In this document: one piece after another, positions 1 to 11,640 of the stretch
How the letters are laid out: each line of letters opens with the position of its first letter
Numbering within the stretch: position 1 is the stretch's first letter
From: Tamarix chinensis
Lineage: Eukaryota; Streptophyta; Magnoliopsida; Caryophyllales; Tamaricaceae
Length of the DNA: 64,000 bases
NCBI GenBank assembly: GCA_030549775.1
Contig: CM060180.1
Span: 31,965,090 to 32,029,089 of the forward strand
Direction of reading: 5' to 3'
The notes under the pieces: generated by a model
The model's input: only the letters and a program-made list of their open reading frames with translations
The model's database searches: none
What the model was told of the DNA's origin: nothing
Position numbers and translations under genes: made by a program

Positions 1-682
1 ATTAATGACTTAAGGCCCAAAAATATTGATTTCCCATTATGATATATTGATTTGACCTGAGTTGGCTTCAGTCTTGTCCCTGCTTGGGCATATGATGAGT
101 CTGCTAAGTATGCGGATTTGTGTTATGCATTTCTTATTGTATGAGACGTGCCTTGTGTATTAGCTATATGTTATCATTCTACATAGTTTTTGTATCATGT
201 GTTGCGTTGTAGACCTGCTTTTCAGTATGGTTTAAAGGGTTACTTGGTACCATAGTACTGAATGGTTCCTTTGTGGGGCCTTGTCTATTCAATGGATAGT
301 GTTCCTTACATATCCATTGTATGTGTTATTCAAGTGAGTAATGGGAAAGAGCATAAGGATTATCCAAAAACTTTTAGAGTTTCACCCTTTCGCCTTTTTA
401 TTCCTGGTTTAAATGTAATATGTATTATTGTAACCACCTATGGTGAATTCTATTATTATAACAAAAAAAATTGCCCTAATTTGATTTAAATAAAGTTTAA
501 ACTTGAGAAAATTGTATTCCATTCTTTTAACCTTAACACTTAGTACTAGAACGATAGGAAAAAATCGGTTTGATACTAAGTATGGCGGTAATATTCTTGA
601 AATTCACGGTTTTTAATTTTTTGTTTCGCTATTTTATTTAAATTAAATAAAAAAATTAGTAATAAATTTTGAGGATATTATA
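1..682 (+). mobile_element. 3' end of a long LTR (fragment, cut by window edge)
   Basis: The last 180 bases or so parallel the end of the solo LTR at 7899-12340: a CTTAGYACTAG-like segment, then a TACTAAGTATGGCGGTAAT-like segment, then an AT-rich tail with GTAATAAATTTTGAGG and a degenerate terminus near 682. The orientation is therefore + (3' end of LTR to the right). The upstream 500 bases are more diverged and assigned only by continuity. No target duplication can be tested because the left end lies outside the window. Confidence 0.55.
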
Positions 683-1372
683 TCAGTGATGATCAAATTC
701 AACTCCAACACTATACCCTATCCATAACTCAAGCTAAAGTAAAATATATAAAAAGTAATATGATATAAACATACACCACCCCGATATAATTATTTGTCAT
801 TATGCGATCTATCTTATCATGTAATTTCCTCACATATGTCACCGTATTCCTCTCAGGTGACATTTGAAAATACAACAAAGGGTGTGAACCAAGTAAGGGT
901 GTCATCTAACCACCACTAAAAGCATGACTATGCAGCCTTCGTTATCAACATTAGACCTCGAGCCACTCTAAAATCCAAAAGTATATAAATCTTCCCACCA
1001 AGATAATTCAATATCCTTCACATTATGCTCTAACATAGTAGACCTTAAGACTGTTTCAAGCCAAATATGAGCTAAGAGCAAACTAATGAGATAACTACCT
1101 CCTTAAAAGAAAGCAACATAGGGAAGCTAACAATATATTCACATAAATTATAAATTAAAACAAGTTAGGTAAGGTAAGGAAGACAACAAATATCACTTAA
1201 ATAATCAACAACAGTTGTAAAATTACCTACACCACCCAAACATACTATTCACAAAGCTAACTCGGATTTCCAATAAATATTTTCAAACCAATAACATTGA
1301 AAATGAAATTAGAAAACCACTTTAAACCATGAAATGTTTATGATTTTCAAAACTAGAGCTCTTATACAAATT
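683..1372. other. No gene seen; AT-rich spacer
   Basis: Stop codons are frequent on both strands and I recognise no coding motif, RNA gene or terminal repeat. It lies between an LTR fragment and a palindromic element, so it may be old transposon debris. Confidence 0.5.
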
Positions 1373-1418
1373 TATAACACCCCCATTTTTTACTCTTATA
1401 AATTTTTATTTTTTAAAA

Positions 1419-1503
1419 ATAATGCAAAAGCAAACACAAAAAATTGGGATTGTTACCGCCAAGTGTATGGGGACATATTTCTTATGTTAGGTGTGGTGAT
1501 AAG
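1419..1503 (+). repeat. 85-bp direct repeat, copy 1
   Basis: This 85-base segment, running from ATAATGCAAAAGC to GTGGTGATAAG, is repeated at 7062-7146 with one visible difference (ACCGCC versus ATCGCC). It ends exactly where the LTR terminus TGTAACACCCC begins at 1504. Confidence 0.9.
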
Positions 1504-1949
1504 TGTAACACCCCAAAATTTACACATTAAGCAATACTCATAAATTAAAACCGTAAATTCTGGGGATGTTACCGCCACACTTAGTACCAGACCAGTTTAC
1601 TTCTACCGTTCCGGTACCAAGTGCTAAGGCTAAGAAAACATTATCAGTAATACCATACAAGTTCAAATTTATGAAAACAGAAATCAGAATATGCGTAAGT
1701 CTTACATAATTCGAAATACCGGCTATTATTTTTCTAGATAGAACTAAACAACCTTAGTAAAATTGTTTCGACAATTCAAACATAATAAAAGATAGCTTGA
1801 ATCATAAATTTAAAAGGACAACGGTCACGTCACTCTAAAGATTGATCTAGCCCAGCTATCACTCTGCCCCTCCTGATGTCCCGTAGACATCGATAGCATC
1901 AAAGTAAGTATCTCCTACCTGCAACAAATTAGACGAGCCTTATGCTCGT

Positions 1950-2006
1950 GGGAATAAGCAGCGCCCATGAAACGGGTGATCAGTACGCTACGTACCGAGT
2001 AAGGTA
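1950..2006 (-). repeat. Conserved LTR block, about 55 bp
   Basis: The segment with GCCCATGAAACGGGTGATCA followed by GTACGCTACGTACCGAGTAAG-type sequence recurs, reverse-complemented, at 11821-11877 and, more diverged, at 55430-55486. Looser relatives are at 20401-20485 and 13720-13797. It stays more alike between copies than the sequence around it. Its role (R region, RNA structure or factor site) is unknown. Confidence 0.6.
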
Positions 2007-2234
2007 ACCGAATACTAAGGCCGGCATATAACACATTAATTCATGTAGGATAATGATCACATACAATTACAGCCCACACATATGATACATAGAAACATAA
2101 AGTGAAATCCATAACTTAATATCAGCAAGTCCACACATAAGGCCCAAAAAGATCCAGATTAATCATTTAATCTTTCTTTTATCAAGAGTCAATTCACACC
2201 ATGCCTTTTATCAATCCATGCGAAAACAAGAACA

Positions 2235-2660
2235 CCCCACTATTGTAACCGGTGGGCCGGACACACATAGGGTAAAACCCTAACCACTATTCCTGACCGG
2301 TGGATCAGTCTGGTTCCTGCTCGCATCATATCCATGCGAAGACAGGAACACCCCACTATTATAACCGGTGGGCCGGACACACATAGGGTAAAACCCTAAC
2401 CACTATTCCTGACCGGTGGATCGGTCTGGTTCCTCCTCGCATGGTGTTTCGCTGTAAGTAATTTATGTCTTTTAAGAGCTTTAACAATTCTGGTTTGTAT
2501 TTATTGAGCTCGAGACACCCCACTATTATTGCCGGTGGGCCGGTCACACATAGGACCTCATGTCCTAACCACTATTATTACCGGTGGATCGGTCACATAT
2601 AGGGTAAAACCCTAACCACTATTCCTGACCGGTGGATCGGTCTGGACCCGGCTCAATAAT
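2235..2660 (-). repeat. CCGGTGG-type minisatellite inside LTR
   Basis: Tandem units have the form CCACTATT-A/C-TAACCGGTGGGCCGG followed by ACACATAGGGTAAAACCCTA. The units contain the near-palindrome CCGGTGGNCCGG. The same motif is tandemly repeated in the LTRs at 11300-11640 and 20641-21245. Confidence 0.85.
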
Positions 2661-2760
2661 CTTCCACTTTAAAAGATTAATGTCTTAAGTATTTTATTCA
2701 AAAACATGTGACATTCACAAACATTTGCCCAGACATGCGTGACTAAATCCATGAAAAACC

Positions 2761-3112
2761 TAACTCCCATGCAAACCCTAACTCCACGTACCACACATGT
2801 GCAAACCCTAACTTCACATATACCACCCTTCCATGAAAACCCTAATTCATATGCAAACCCTAACTCCACTTAGACATGCTACCATGAAGGTCCCAACCTC
2901 AGGTTAACTTATGCAAACCCTAACATCATACCAATTCATGCAACCCAACACCATGTCATTTCATGCAACCCTAACATCATGCCATTTCATGCAAACCCTA
3001 ACATCATACCATTTCATGCAAACCCCAACTCCTTGCCATCCCATGCAAACCCTAACTCCCTATCATTCCATGCAAACCCTAGCACCACGCCATTTTATGC
3101 AAAACCCTAACA
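2761..3112 (-). repeat. Telobox-rich imperfect tandem array (ATGCAAACCCTAAC units)
   Basis: Imperfect units of roughly 25-30 bases are built on ATGCAAACCCTAAC followed by a variable ATCATACCATTTC-like part. The plant telobox AAACCCTAA occurs eight times exactly here and three more times in the neighbouring minisatellite. It is part of the LTR, not a chromosome end, because the units are not uniform TTTAGGG repeats. Confidence 0.75.
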
Positions 3113-3567
3113 CATGTCTCAAGTCATATCATACATTAATGACATAAACATATGCATAATTCTCATGCCACAGTATATTCGCAACAACATACTTCCATTC
3201 CACAATCATGCCACATGCGCAATAATTAGTAATAACGAACATAAAATACATGGCATATCAAACACATAGTGCATGCAAACACATAAATGGCCTTAATAGA
3301 CCCTTACCTAAAAAGTCACCGGTCTTGGTGCACGCTCCTATTCCACTTGAGGGATTTGATTGGGTTCGCCTATTATATCAAAACATACTATGATTAGACC
3401 TTCTTATATAATTTTAACTTATTTCGAGGTTTGGTTTTAAGATGACATTTTACTATTCACTAGTTAACTATAGGAACTAATACTTAAAAATACAAATAAA
3501 TTATTATTTTCATTAGAAGAGGGTGGTGATCTAAGGGTTTCTACTCTTCACCAAAATATAATGATAT

Positions 3568-3577
3568 TATAATAATG

Positions 3578-3629
<52 letters not shown>
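3568..3629. repeat. (AAT)n microsatellite
   Basis: About 20 nearly perfect AAT units; AAT-rich sequence continues with interruptions to about 4130. The opposite-strand LTR at 7899-12340 has its own TTA-rich tract at the equivalent place. Confidence 0.95.
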
Positions 3630-3940
3630 GGTATAATATTATTAATGATACTTTTATTAGTAGGATATTAATATTATTAATACCAAAATTCTTAAAATTA
3701 AAAGGTGGATTTTGAACCACCCTAGTTTAATAATAATATTAACATTAGAAATTTTAATAATAATATTAACATTATATATATTTATAATATAAATTTAATA
3801 AAGATAATAATAATAATATAATTAGACATAATGTTAAAAATGTTAATAATAGTTGTAAAAAGCAAATGTGCGAGACTTAGTTAAAATTTTAGGTTTATAA
3901 TCCTCTTGGAATAATTACAATATTAACTAAATAATTACAC

Positions 3941-3973
<33 letters not shown>

Positions 3974-5819
3974 TAACATTAAACATATAAAAATTTAGTT
4001 AAATAAGTAAAGGTCGAGATGAATAATATATCTTACTCAATAATACTCCCAGACCTGTCAACAAAATTTATAAATTAGAATACAGTCGATATCAATAATA
4101 ATAATTATTATAATAATAATAATTAAAGTTGAATTAACACTAAAATTTAGGCTAAAAATAGAATAATTATCAATAATTCAAAACCAAGTGTTTAAAATGT
4201 CTAGGGTTTCACCTTGAGTCGGAGGATGTAGGTGGAACCGGTGGTGGTTCCCGGAGGTGGCCGGAAAATGAATCTAAGAGGGGTAAAAATGAAGAAAAAG
4301 GGGTGAGAGGGGAGGAGAAAAATAAAATAATTTTATGGGTCGGTGGAGGAGCCTTAGAAGGAGTTATTGGTTGGCTTGGAAGGTGGTAAAAGCGGCGGAT
4401 GTGGTGGTTGCTGGCGTTTCAAGGTCTCGGGGTGGAATTTTCTGGCGAGATAACTAGCCAACTTTACACGATTATGGAGGCTTGTACAAGGTGAATCGAA
4501 GGTCGTGGATGGTCTAGTTAATTAGAGGGTGTTGCAGGGAAGATATTGGGATGAAGCGAAGGCGTTGAAGTTAGCCAAAAATGGAGGAAGAGTCGTCTAA
4601 AGAGGCGGTGGCGCACAGGCGATGCTTAGGGTTTCGGGGAAAAAAATCCCGAACCCAGGCCATAAGAGAGGTATTTATAATGTTGGAGGTTAGGTCCGAG
4701 TTGGGGGAGTTATCAGGGGGTCAAAGCTGGTGAGAAACGTGATGGTTATGGTGTCGATCGGGCGGCAAAATTTTCAAATTTTGCCCGACCCTTCGCGAGA
4801 GGAATGGAGCAATCGTGGAGAAGAAAATGGAGATTGGAGCGTTTAAAATCAAACTTTGCATCGAGAGGGAGAGAATGAGCGGGAGAAAGGCCGGTCACGC
4901 CACGTGTGGCCGGCAGCGCCATTTTCGGGGAAGGAAGGAAGGTGGACGGTTATGGCGTCGGGCGGGAGGAGGAAGAAGAAGATGGGGGAGGCTGGACCGG
5001 GCGGTTCGCGGGAGAGAAAAGAAAGAAAAAGGGAGGGAGACCGGGCGGTTCGGCGCGAGGTGGGGGAAGGGTTAAATAGAACGACGCGTTTCGATGTAAA
5101 AAGGGATAATGAACGGCGTTCCGAGGCTGTCGCGCAATGGTAAAAACGTGATGATCAAAACGCCGCATTTTAATGTGAGAAGGGAGTAAAACGCGGCGCA
5201 GAGAAGGAGGGGGGGAGGTGGACGGCGACGATGCGCGGGCCGGGCCGCGCTGAAGGAAAAGGAAGGAAAAAGGAATTGGGCCGGCGCAACAGGCCCAATT
5301 CGGCGAAGAAGAAGAAAAAGAAAGAAAAGGAAAGAAAAAGGAAAAGAAAAGAAAAGGAAAAAGGGAAAAAGGAAAAGAGAAATAATTAGGTTGGGTCCAA
5401 TTGAATAAATCTGAATATTTAGGATATTTAAAATTAATAATATTTAAATAAAATAAATTTTAAATCCCTTTTTAGGCTAAATAGTATTTTTAAAGTATTT
5501 TTCCAAAATTTTCATTTTAAACTAATAAATCCCTCAAATTTTATTTAATTTAATTAATTATAAAATTAAAATAAATTTGAAACTATTTTATCTTTCTTAA
5601 TTTGAATAAAATAATTTATTTAAATAATTTCCCAAATTAAAATCCTTAATTAGATATTATACCAAAATTTCCTTTACTTAACATATTTATAAAATCTCTT
5701 ATTAATTTGTCCTACTAAATTTCCTTTTATTTTAGTAAAAATAATTTACTAAATTAAATTTTCAAATAAAATCTTATTTAAATATAATCTTTAAAATTAG
5801 AAATTTTCGGGGTATTTCA

Positions 5820-5834
5820 TCACTACCCCCTTAA
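5820..5834 (-). promoter_or_regulatory. Polypurine tract of the minus-strand retroelement
   Basis: Read on the minus strand this is TTAAGGGGGTAGTGA, directly followed by the LTR terminus. A purine-rich run next to the 3' LTR is the expected plus-strand priming site. Confidence 0.75.
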
Positions 5835-6036
5835 AAATAGACTTCGCCCCCGAAGTCTCCTGCAGCTACTAGGGTTAGGGAGGCTCTAAGTGATTAAGGG
5901 GACCATACTAATGCTAATACCTATATACACTACCCCCTTAGGGGTAAACTTATTAAAGAAAACTTAAATCGACTAAATAGGTATCCGTAAGAGGATTAGA
6001 TACGCTCCCGAAAAGACATCTAGTTGGTGGTCCGCG

Positions 6037-7061
6037 TCATTCTGGTTTATCACATGTAGGTCCCTGCCCGAGTGGCTCCCTTTCGGAGAGAACATCTGGA
6101 TCCTTGGGGTCTCTCCCTATCATCTCGATTTGCCTCTTCAACTGGAACAAGTGCGTGTTGTTGGAGCTGCCGGTGCTTAAATTCTTGAGAGAGAAAAGGT
6201 CTTTGACATTTGAAAGTTCTGCGGCCCCAACTGCCACATTTTAGACTGGTCACGACTCCGCCTCTACAATTTGTGCCCGGGTGACTATGGCCGTATCTTC
6301 TATATGCAAGTCCCTTCGAAGATCTCTGGCCTCTGCTGTGATCTCGCGACGAATATCTCTTATAACCTTCCTTTCGCGGCTGGTTTCTACTCTTCGAACT
6401 CTGGTTTCCATGTTTCCGCTTCCTGAGAATGGCATCTTACTCTGGATCAAGGTGGTGGCGATGCGGGCGCGTTCGTACAACATTGTTAAATCAGTGAAGA
6501 GCACTGCACCTAGCAACCGGCGCATAATTACACTCGATCCCTGCTTGAACAGGAACACCACTGTTAACTCGTTGGCGACGATTTCAGGAAAAATCCGAAT
6601 AGCTCAATGACACAATCATGATACTACCGAACCGTCATCGATCCTTGCATAAGTTGCATGAACTCCTAAAGTTTGTCCCTCTTCAAATTCACAGGATAGA
6701 ATCTATAACGAAGAATGGTCTTGAATGCATCCCATGTAGCATGGGATCTATTGGGTACGATGCTCCACCCACCAGACATCCGCTACGCACTTGAAGAAAA
6801 ATGTTGCAATACTTGGTTGTTGAGCTAGTGAACGATTTACCACTTTAAAAGTGCGCTCCATGTCCCGGATCCACTCTTCGGGGATTATCGAGTCCTTCTC
6901 ACCGGAGTAGGTAGGAGAGTGATGTTTGATGACCCTTCGAAGATAATCTTCACCAATGCCTTTAGCTAGATGAGAGAACTGGTAACGCTGATTAAACTCT
7001 AGGAAGTCTGCGATGGCCTCCTCTAATCGTCCAAGGCATTCGTTCGTCATCATCGGAAGTT
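6037..7061 (-). pseudogene. Truncated gag of a Ty3/gypsy-type element (no pol)
   Basis: The minus-strand frame at 7053-6748 encodes a typical retrotransposon gag core: an EEWIRDMERTFKV-like segment, then the ATFFFKCVADVWW segment that matches the usual 'A..L...A..WW' pattern. A second piece at 6561-6250 resembles the C-terminal gag part (FKQGSSVIMRRLL...LYERARIA). The pieces are in different frames, so the gene is broken. No zinc knuckle, protease, reverse transcriptase or integrase follows before the polypurine tract at 5834. The right (5') side ends at an 85-bp duplication instead of a 5' LTR. Clade is uncertain; a chromovirus such as Tekay/Del is possible. Confidence 0.65.
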
Positions 7062-7146
7062 ATAATGCAAAAGCAAACACAAAAAATTGGGATTGTTATC
7101 GCCAAGTGTATGGGGACATATTTCTTATGTTAGGTGTGGTGATAAG
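7062..7146 (+). repeat. 85-bp direct repeat, copy 2
   Basis: Second copy of the segment at 1419-1503. Its left edge directly abuts the truncated gag region and its right edge continues into the right arm of the palindromic element. The two copies therefore bracket the retroelement fragment much like a target duplication, but far too long for one. Confidence 0.9.
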
Positions 7147-7242
7147 ACTATCTATTTCCCATGTTTGCTTCCATCTTCATTTTTTAAATGAAATTTGATA
7201 GGAGTGAAAATTGGGGTGTTATAATGAGCCAAAGCTAAAGGC

Positions 7243-7710
7243 TTGGGAGATCATTTTGACATGGATGAGGATCAATCTACCGTTAATAAAACTTGTGTTG
7301 CTAGTCAACTTATGGACACATATTCTTTCCAAACTCATTGTATTGACCCTACCCCTAGTGCTTCCAAGAAATCTAAGAGAAGAAAATATATGGAATTTGA
7401 TAATCTTGAGTGGGAATTTGGTCCAGTATCTAAATCAATTATGAAATTATTGGAATTAGATAAGGAGATATTTAAAATTGAACAAGAAAGACTCGAAGTT
7501 GAACAGGAGAGGCTTGAAAAGGAGAGTTCATCACTTGCTAGTGATAGGAGAAATAAATTGTTTCAAGTTCTAAGAACATTATTCTCAATAAAGTTGTTAG
7601 AGTTGCTTTTTATCATTGGTCAAGATCATGCAAGATTAGGCTTATTATTTAATGCTCTTGATGAATTCAAAGCCTCGGTTGCTTGCAAAGTGATCGATGG
7701 TTCTAATTAG
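7243..7710 (+). pseudogene. Uncharacterised ORF with coiled-coil, possibly transposon-associated
   Basis: A 155-codon open frame. Residues 45-50 are a basic KKSKRRK run, and about 75-100 form a heptad-like, Glu/Arg-rich helix (IEQERLEVEQERLEKE) with good coiled-coil character. The C-terminal 40 residues are mixed. I do not recognise a family with certainty. The Glu/Arg coiled-coil after a basic patch is seen at the C-termini of plant Myb/SANT-like proteins associated with PIF/Harbinger transposons, which is only a suggestion. The upstream DNA is the end of an inserted element, so any N-terminal part has been separated and this is probably a gene remnant. Confidence 0.35.
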
Positions 7711-7893
7711 TTACTAGTTATTGCCATTTCTAACATGTTGATAGTTATATCATTTTAATCATATTTTATGGTAGATATTTGCTAAAAATAGCTATAATAT
7801 TTTGGATAATTTTTAGATTGAAATGTCTAAATTTTCAACTAGACCCGGTAGCTTAGACTTGAAGATACTGTATATATTTTGGATTGATATTGA

Positions 7894-7898
7894 AATTG
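7894..7898. repeat. Target site duplication AATTG, left
   Basis: Identical to 12341-12345; the pair flanks the solo LTR. Confidence 0.9.
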
Positions 7899-8711
7899 TG
7901 TAATCCCCTGAATTTTTAAAAGCCTATATATTAATAAATAAATATTATTTGGGATAAATTAGCCTTTAAATTTATTTTAATTATTTTACGGATATTTGAG
8001 CATATAAAATTTGATATAAATATTTAATAAATTAAAATAAATATTTTGTTATTTTATCATACTCTTCTTATTTAAATAATTTTCCAAATCATTACCTTAC
8101 TAAAATTATCCTTTAAAAAAACCTTATATTTTAATTATATTAAATTAAATTATTAAATAAATTTATTACCCCAGAATATGGTATTTTATTATTTTATAAA
8201 TTAAATCATTTTAGTTAAATCCATTTTCCTTTTTTTTTCTCCTTTTCCCCGTCTTTTTCCTTTTCTTTCCTTTTCTTCTCTTCCTTTTTTTCTTTTTCCC
8301 TCGACCTAGGCCAGCCCGCTGGCCCAACTCCCCCTTGCCCTGCGCGGCCCAGCCTCCCCGCGCCACTCCTCCCCTCTCCCGGCCGGTTCGGACTCTTCTC
8401 TTTTTCTTTCTTTCTTCTTTTCCCTTGGACCGTCAGTCCGACCCCCTCCACTTTGTCTTCTACCTCCGGACGCCTGCAACTCGAAATCAACGCCGAAAAA
8501 GCCTGCAACAACCACATTGGCCATTCCTCCCCTCTCCTCCCCGTTGACTTCCCTGCCATTTCGACAGGACCATCCCTCCCCTCTCCTGCACGCCATCCCT
8601 CTCTCCCCGACAAATCATGGTCTGCACACACATACCTGCGCCAGACAGAGAGCCATAACCTTGCCCCCTACTCTGCCACTCATCCTTGTCGTTTTCCCCT
8701 CCCGATTGGCC

Positions 8712-8719
8712 TATAAATA
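8712..8719 (+). promoter_or_regulatory. Putative LTR TATA box
   Basis: TATAAATA in the context GGCCTATAAATAGCCCC, at the end of the GC-rich part of the solo LTR and about 810 bp from its 5' end. Position and context suit an LTR promoter. Transcription start is not determinable. Confidence 0.6.
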
Positions 8720-9229
8720 GCCCCGAAGGCTGCCATAATTGGATTTGTATTTTGGCAGCCCAGAAAACTGACCCCATGACCACCCCTGATCAGCCCATTA
8801 TTCCTCCGCCGCCGGCCGTCTTCGCCGCTCACTCCGATCACCAAAACGCTCCCTACACCACCCTCTACACAACCCGACCACTGGCCTTCCTTACCCTGCC
8901 CTGCACGAGCCACCCCGACTGTGCGAAATTGTCTTCCAGAATAGCACCCTTCGACCCCGTGCGGCCGTGCCGCCCTTCGCGCTGCCGGTTCCGCCACCTG
9001 CAGCGTCGCCTCTACCTCCCAAAACAACGAGAGAATCCTGCCCTACCACCCCACACCTCCATTTCCCCTACTTCCCTCTCCCCTAACCTCTACATCCACC
9101 TCTCCACTTCTTCCTTCCTCCACCGCCACCGGCCCCACCACTCAACCTAGGTTGTCTCCCAACTCCTTAACCCCTAAACTCTGTATATTAAATGTGTTAA
9201 TGATTTTTAATATTATTAACTATTATTAG

Positions 9230-9639
9230 TGTTATTATGATTATAATTATTATCATTATTATTATTATTATTATTATTACTATTAGTATTATTATTACTA
9301 CTACTACTATTATGTCCTAACGTTATTCCGGAGAATTTCTAATTAATGGTATTAATTAAGACTAAAAACTTGTTGTGTTATTGTTGTTGTTATTATTGTT
9401 ATTATTATTATTATTATTATTATCACTATTATTATCCTTATTGTTATTGTTATTACGTTATTATTATTGCCACTACTATTATCATCATCATTATTATCAT
9501 TGTCATTATTATTCTTATTCTTATTAGTATTGTTATTATTATTATTATTCATATTATTATTGTTATTGTTATCATTATTATTATTAGTTTATTACTACTA
9601 CTACTACTACTATTATTTTTATTGTTATTATTATTATTA

Positions 9640-9682
<43 letters not shown>

Positions 9683-9798
9683 CATTATCGTTATCATTAT
9701 TATTACTATTGTTATTCTTATTATTATTAGTATTATTACTATTATTATTATCATTATCATTATTATTATCATTATTATCATGGTTATGGTTGTTGTTA

Positions 9799-9829
<31 letters not shown>

Positions 9830-9860
9830 CATTATTATTACTATAACCACTATTATTAGT
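9230..9860. repeat. Long imperfect (TTA)n microsatellite
   Basis: About 600 bases of TTA/TTG/TCA/CTA triplets dominated by TTATTATTA. It produces spurious poly-Leu, poly-Tyr and poly-Ile frames. It lies inside the solo LTR. Confidence 0.95.
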
Positions 9861-11299
9861 AGTAGTATTCTTATTATTATTAGTATTCTTAATATTATTA
9901 TTAGTATTATTAATAATATTGTTATTAGTAATATTGTAACCCTTACTTTAATACTATGAATATTACTAAGACTTATTTTGATTAGTAGTGATTCGTTTAA
10001 CTATATTGAGAATAATAATAACCCTACCTTTTAATTATAAACTACTATTATTAATATTCGCCTTAGTATTAGGCCATGATAGGGGTAAGATAGGAAATTA
10101 TGGTAATTTTGGTAGAGGGAGATTAACCCATAGTATTTCTCTCTTATAGGTGAATCGAGTCAAAACCCTTAGGAGGCCCAGGAACATGCTCCAAGCCCGG
10201 TGACATTTTAGGTAAGGATGTAGCTAAGGTCACCTATGTGTTACGTGTTTTACTTGCCTTGGATGCCTTGTACGATTTATATGTTGTGTTCTATATGTTA
10301 TTATCTTATCTGTTTTTATGTGTAGCGCATCTTGAAACCGAGGTATGTTCTCGTGCTCTTGTCTGGTATGTGCTAATATGGATATGCTGCAAGTATGATG
10401 TGATGTGATGTGATGTGGCCCGTAGGACATGCATGCTAGGTTATTTGATGTGGTGTTGTGTGGTAGAGTCATGAAAGAGAAAAATGAGAAAGTAAGATAA
10501 CTAAGGGGAAGTAAGTTGGCTAACGTAGGTAAGGATGACCTAAGTAATTTGTGATTCATGAATGGCCAAGTGAAAGGGGAATTAAATAAAATGAACGAGT
10601 GGGAGAAACTAAGGTTTACATGGGAGGAACTAGGGTTTGCATGGAAATCTTAGTGTTTAGCATGGTAGATATCGAGGGAATTATATGGGGAGGTTAAGGT
10701 CTGCATGGGGGCGAGCCTTATGTATGGAAAGTTACTTTGGGATGTGGGGAAGGCAATGGAAGGTTTGTTTGGATGACTGGAGACCCGAGGTGAAAAATAT
10801 TACGTAGGATAATATAAGGGTACCTAGGGACCGACTAGGGTTTGGGAGGAAACCCTAATTTGAGAAGGTGGAAAAATAAAAAGAAAATAATAAAAATAAA
10901 CAAGGAGGAGCGAGGTATGAGGAGAGAGTTGAGTCTAAAGGTCATAACACGTGGGGCGTTAAAATAGTGTGGGTTGTGGGAGGCAGAGAAGGAAGGGCCA
11001 CATAGGCCCAAATTAGGGTTTTGGAGAAAACCCTAGGGTAAGGTGGTGAGTGGATCTTGGGGTATGAGGTGGTGGGCATTGACCCACACACTTAGGAGTT
11101 GGGTTCCCGGTGTGAGAAAGTGGGTTAAGGGAAGGATGTCGGGGTGATTTAGGAGGTGCAGAAGTCTCAAGATATAGGATAGGCCCTCCTGGGAGGATAA
11201 GTGCGGGTATAGTTAGCCATGCATACCAAGGGTGAAATTCTTCCGAATAAGATACGTTAAGACACTAATCACTTAAAGAGAAAGATGTTGAGCAAGACC

Positions 11300-11640
11300 T
11301 AGACCGGTTCACTGGTGAATAATAGTGGCTAGGACCGGGGTGCCCTACATGACCGGTCCACCGGCAAATAATAGTGGCAGGGTATGTTACCCTCGTGACC
11401 GTTCCACCGGCTATAATAGTGGGGGATTCCGTGATTAACAAACCAATCATAATAATGATAAGACATGAGAAAGATACGAGCGATTATAGTGGAACACCTT
11501 GTGAGTCGGGGCCATACCAGTCCACCGGCAAATAATAGTGGCAGGGTATGTTACCCTCACGATTGATCCACCTACTAAAATAGTGGCAGGGCATGTACCC
11601 TCGTACCGTTCCACCGGCTATAATAGTGGGGTTCCCGCAC
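11300..11640 (+). repeat. CCGGTCCACCGG minisatellite inside LTR
   Basis: About five units of the form GACCGGTCCACCGGCAAATA then ATAGTGGCAGGGTATGTTACC. These are the reverse-complement equivalents of the arrays at 2235-2660 and 20641-21245. Confidence 0.85.

Larger units (their letters stand above)
1504..5819 (-). mobile_element. Long LTR (4.3 kb), 3' LTR of a minus-strand Ty3/gypsy-type element
   Basis: It starts TGTAACACCCCAAAATTTAC and ends AAATTTTCGGGGTATTTCA. A polypurine tract lies directly outside on the minus strand, so this is the 3' LTR of a minus-strand element. It aligns by eye with the reverse complement of the LTR at 7899-12340: same termini, the TTACCGCCACACTTAGTAC segment, a conserved block near 1950-2005, the CCGGTGG minisatellite, and a GC-rich part near 4200-5300. 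A TATAAATA on the minus strand near 4670 could be the promoter. Predicted ORFs inside (for example 4815-5143) are low-complexity GC-rich sequence and not genes. Confidence 0.8.
1373..7223. mobile_element. Small palindromic (foldback/MITE-like) element split by a retrotransposon fragment
   Basis: The left end at 1373 reads TATAACACCCCCATTTTTTA. The right end at 7223 is its near reverse complement (GTGAAAATTGGGGTGTTATA). Similarity between the arms continues inward for several tens of bases. Without the inserted DNA (1504-7146) the element is about 208 bp. Both arms also resemble the outer 100 bases or so of the long LTR family, including the ACCGCCA segment, so it may derive from two LTR ends placed head to head. 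Flanking TA on both sides could be a 2-bp target duplication, but no longer duplication is visible. Confidence 0.5.

Noticed and set aside
2761..3112. Interstitial telomere array
   Set aside because: The units are ATGCAAACCCTAAC-based and irregular, not consecutive TTTAGGG repeats, and related words occur in other copies of the same LTR.
8215..9150. Several overlapping frames of 70-154 codons
   Set aside because: GC-rich low-complexity LTR sequence lacking stops by composition; frames on both strands overlap and none has a domain.
9346..9850. Long poly-Leu/poly-Tyr/poly-Ile open frames on both strands
   Set aside because: They are translations of a TTA microsatellite inside a solo LTR.
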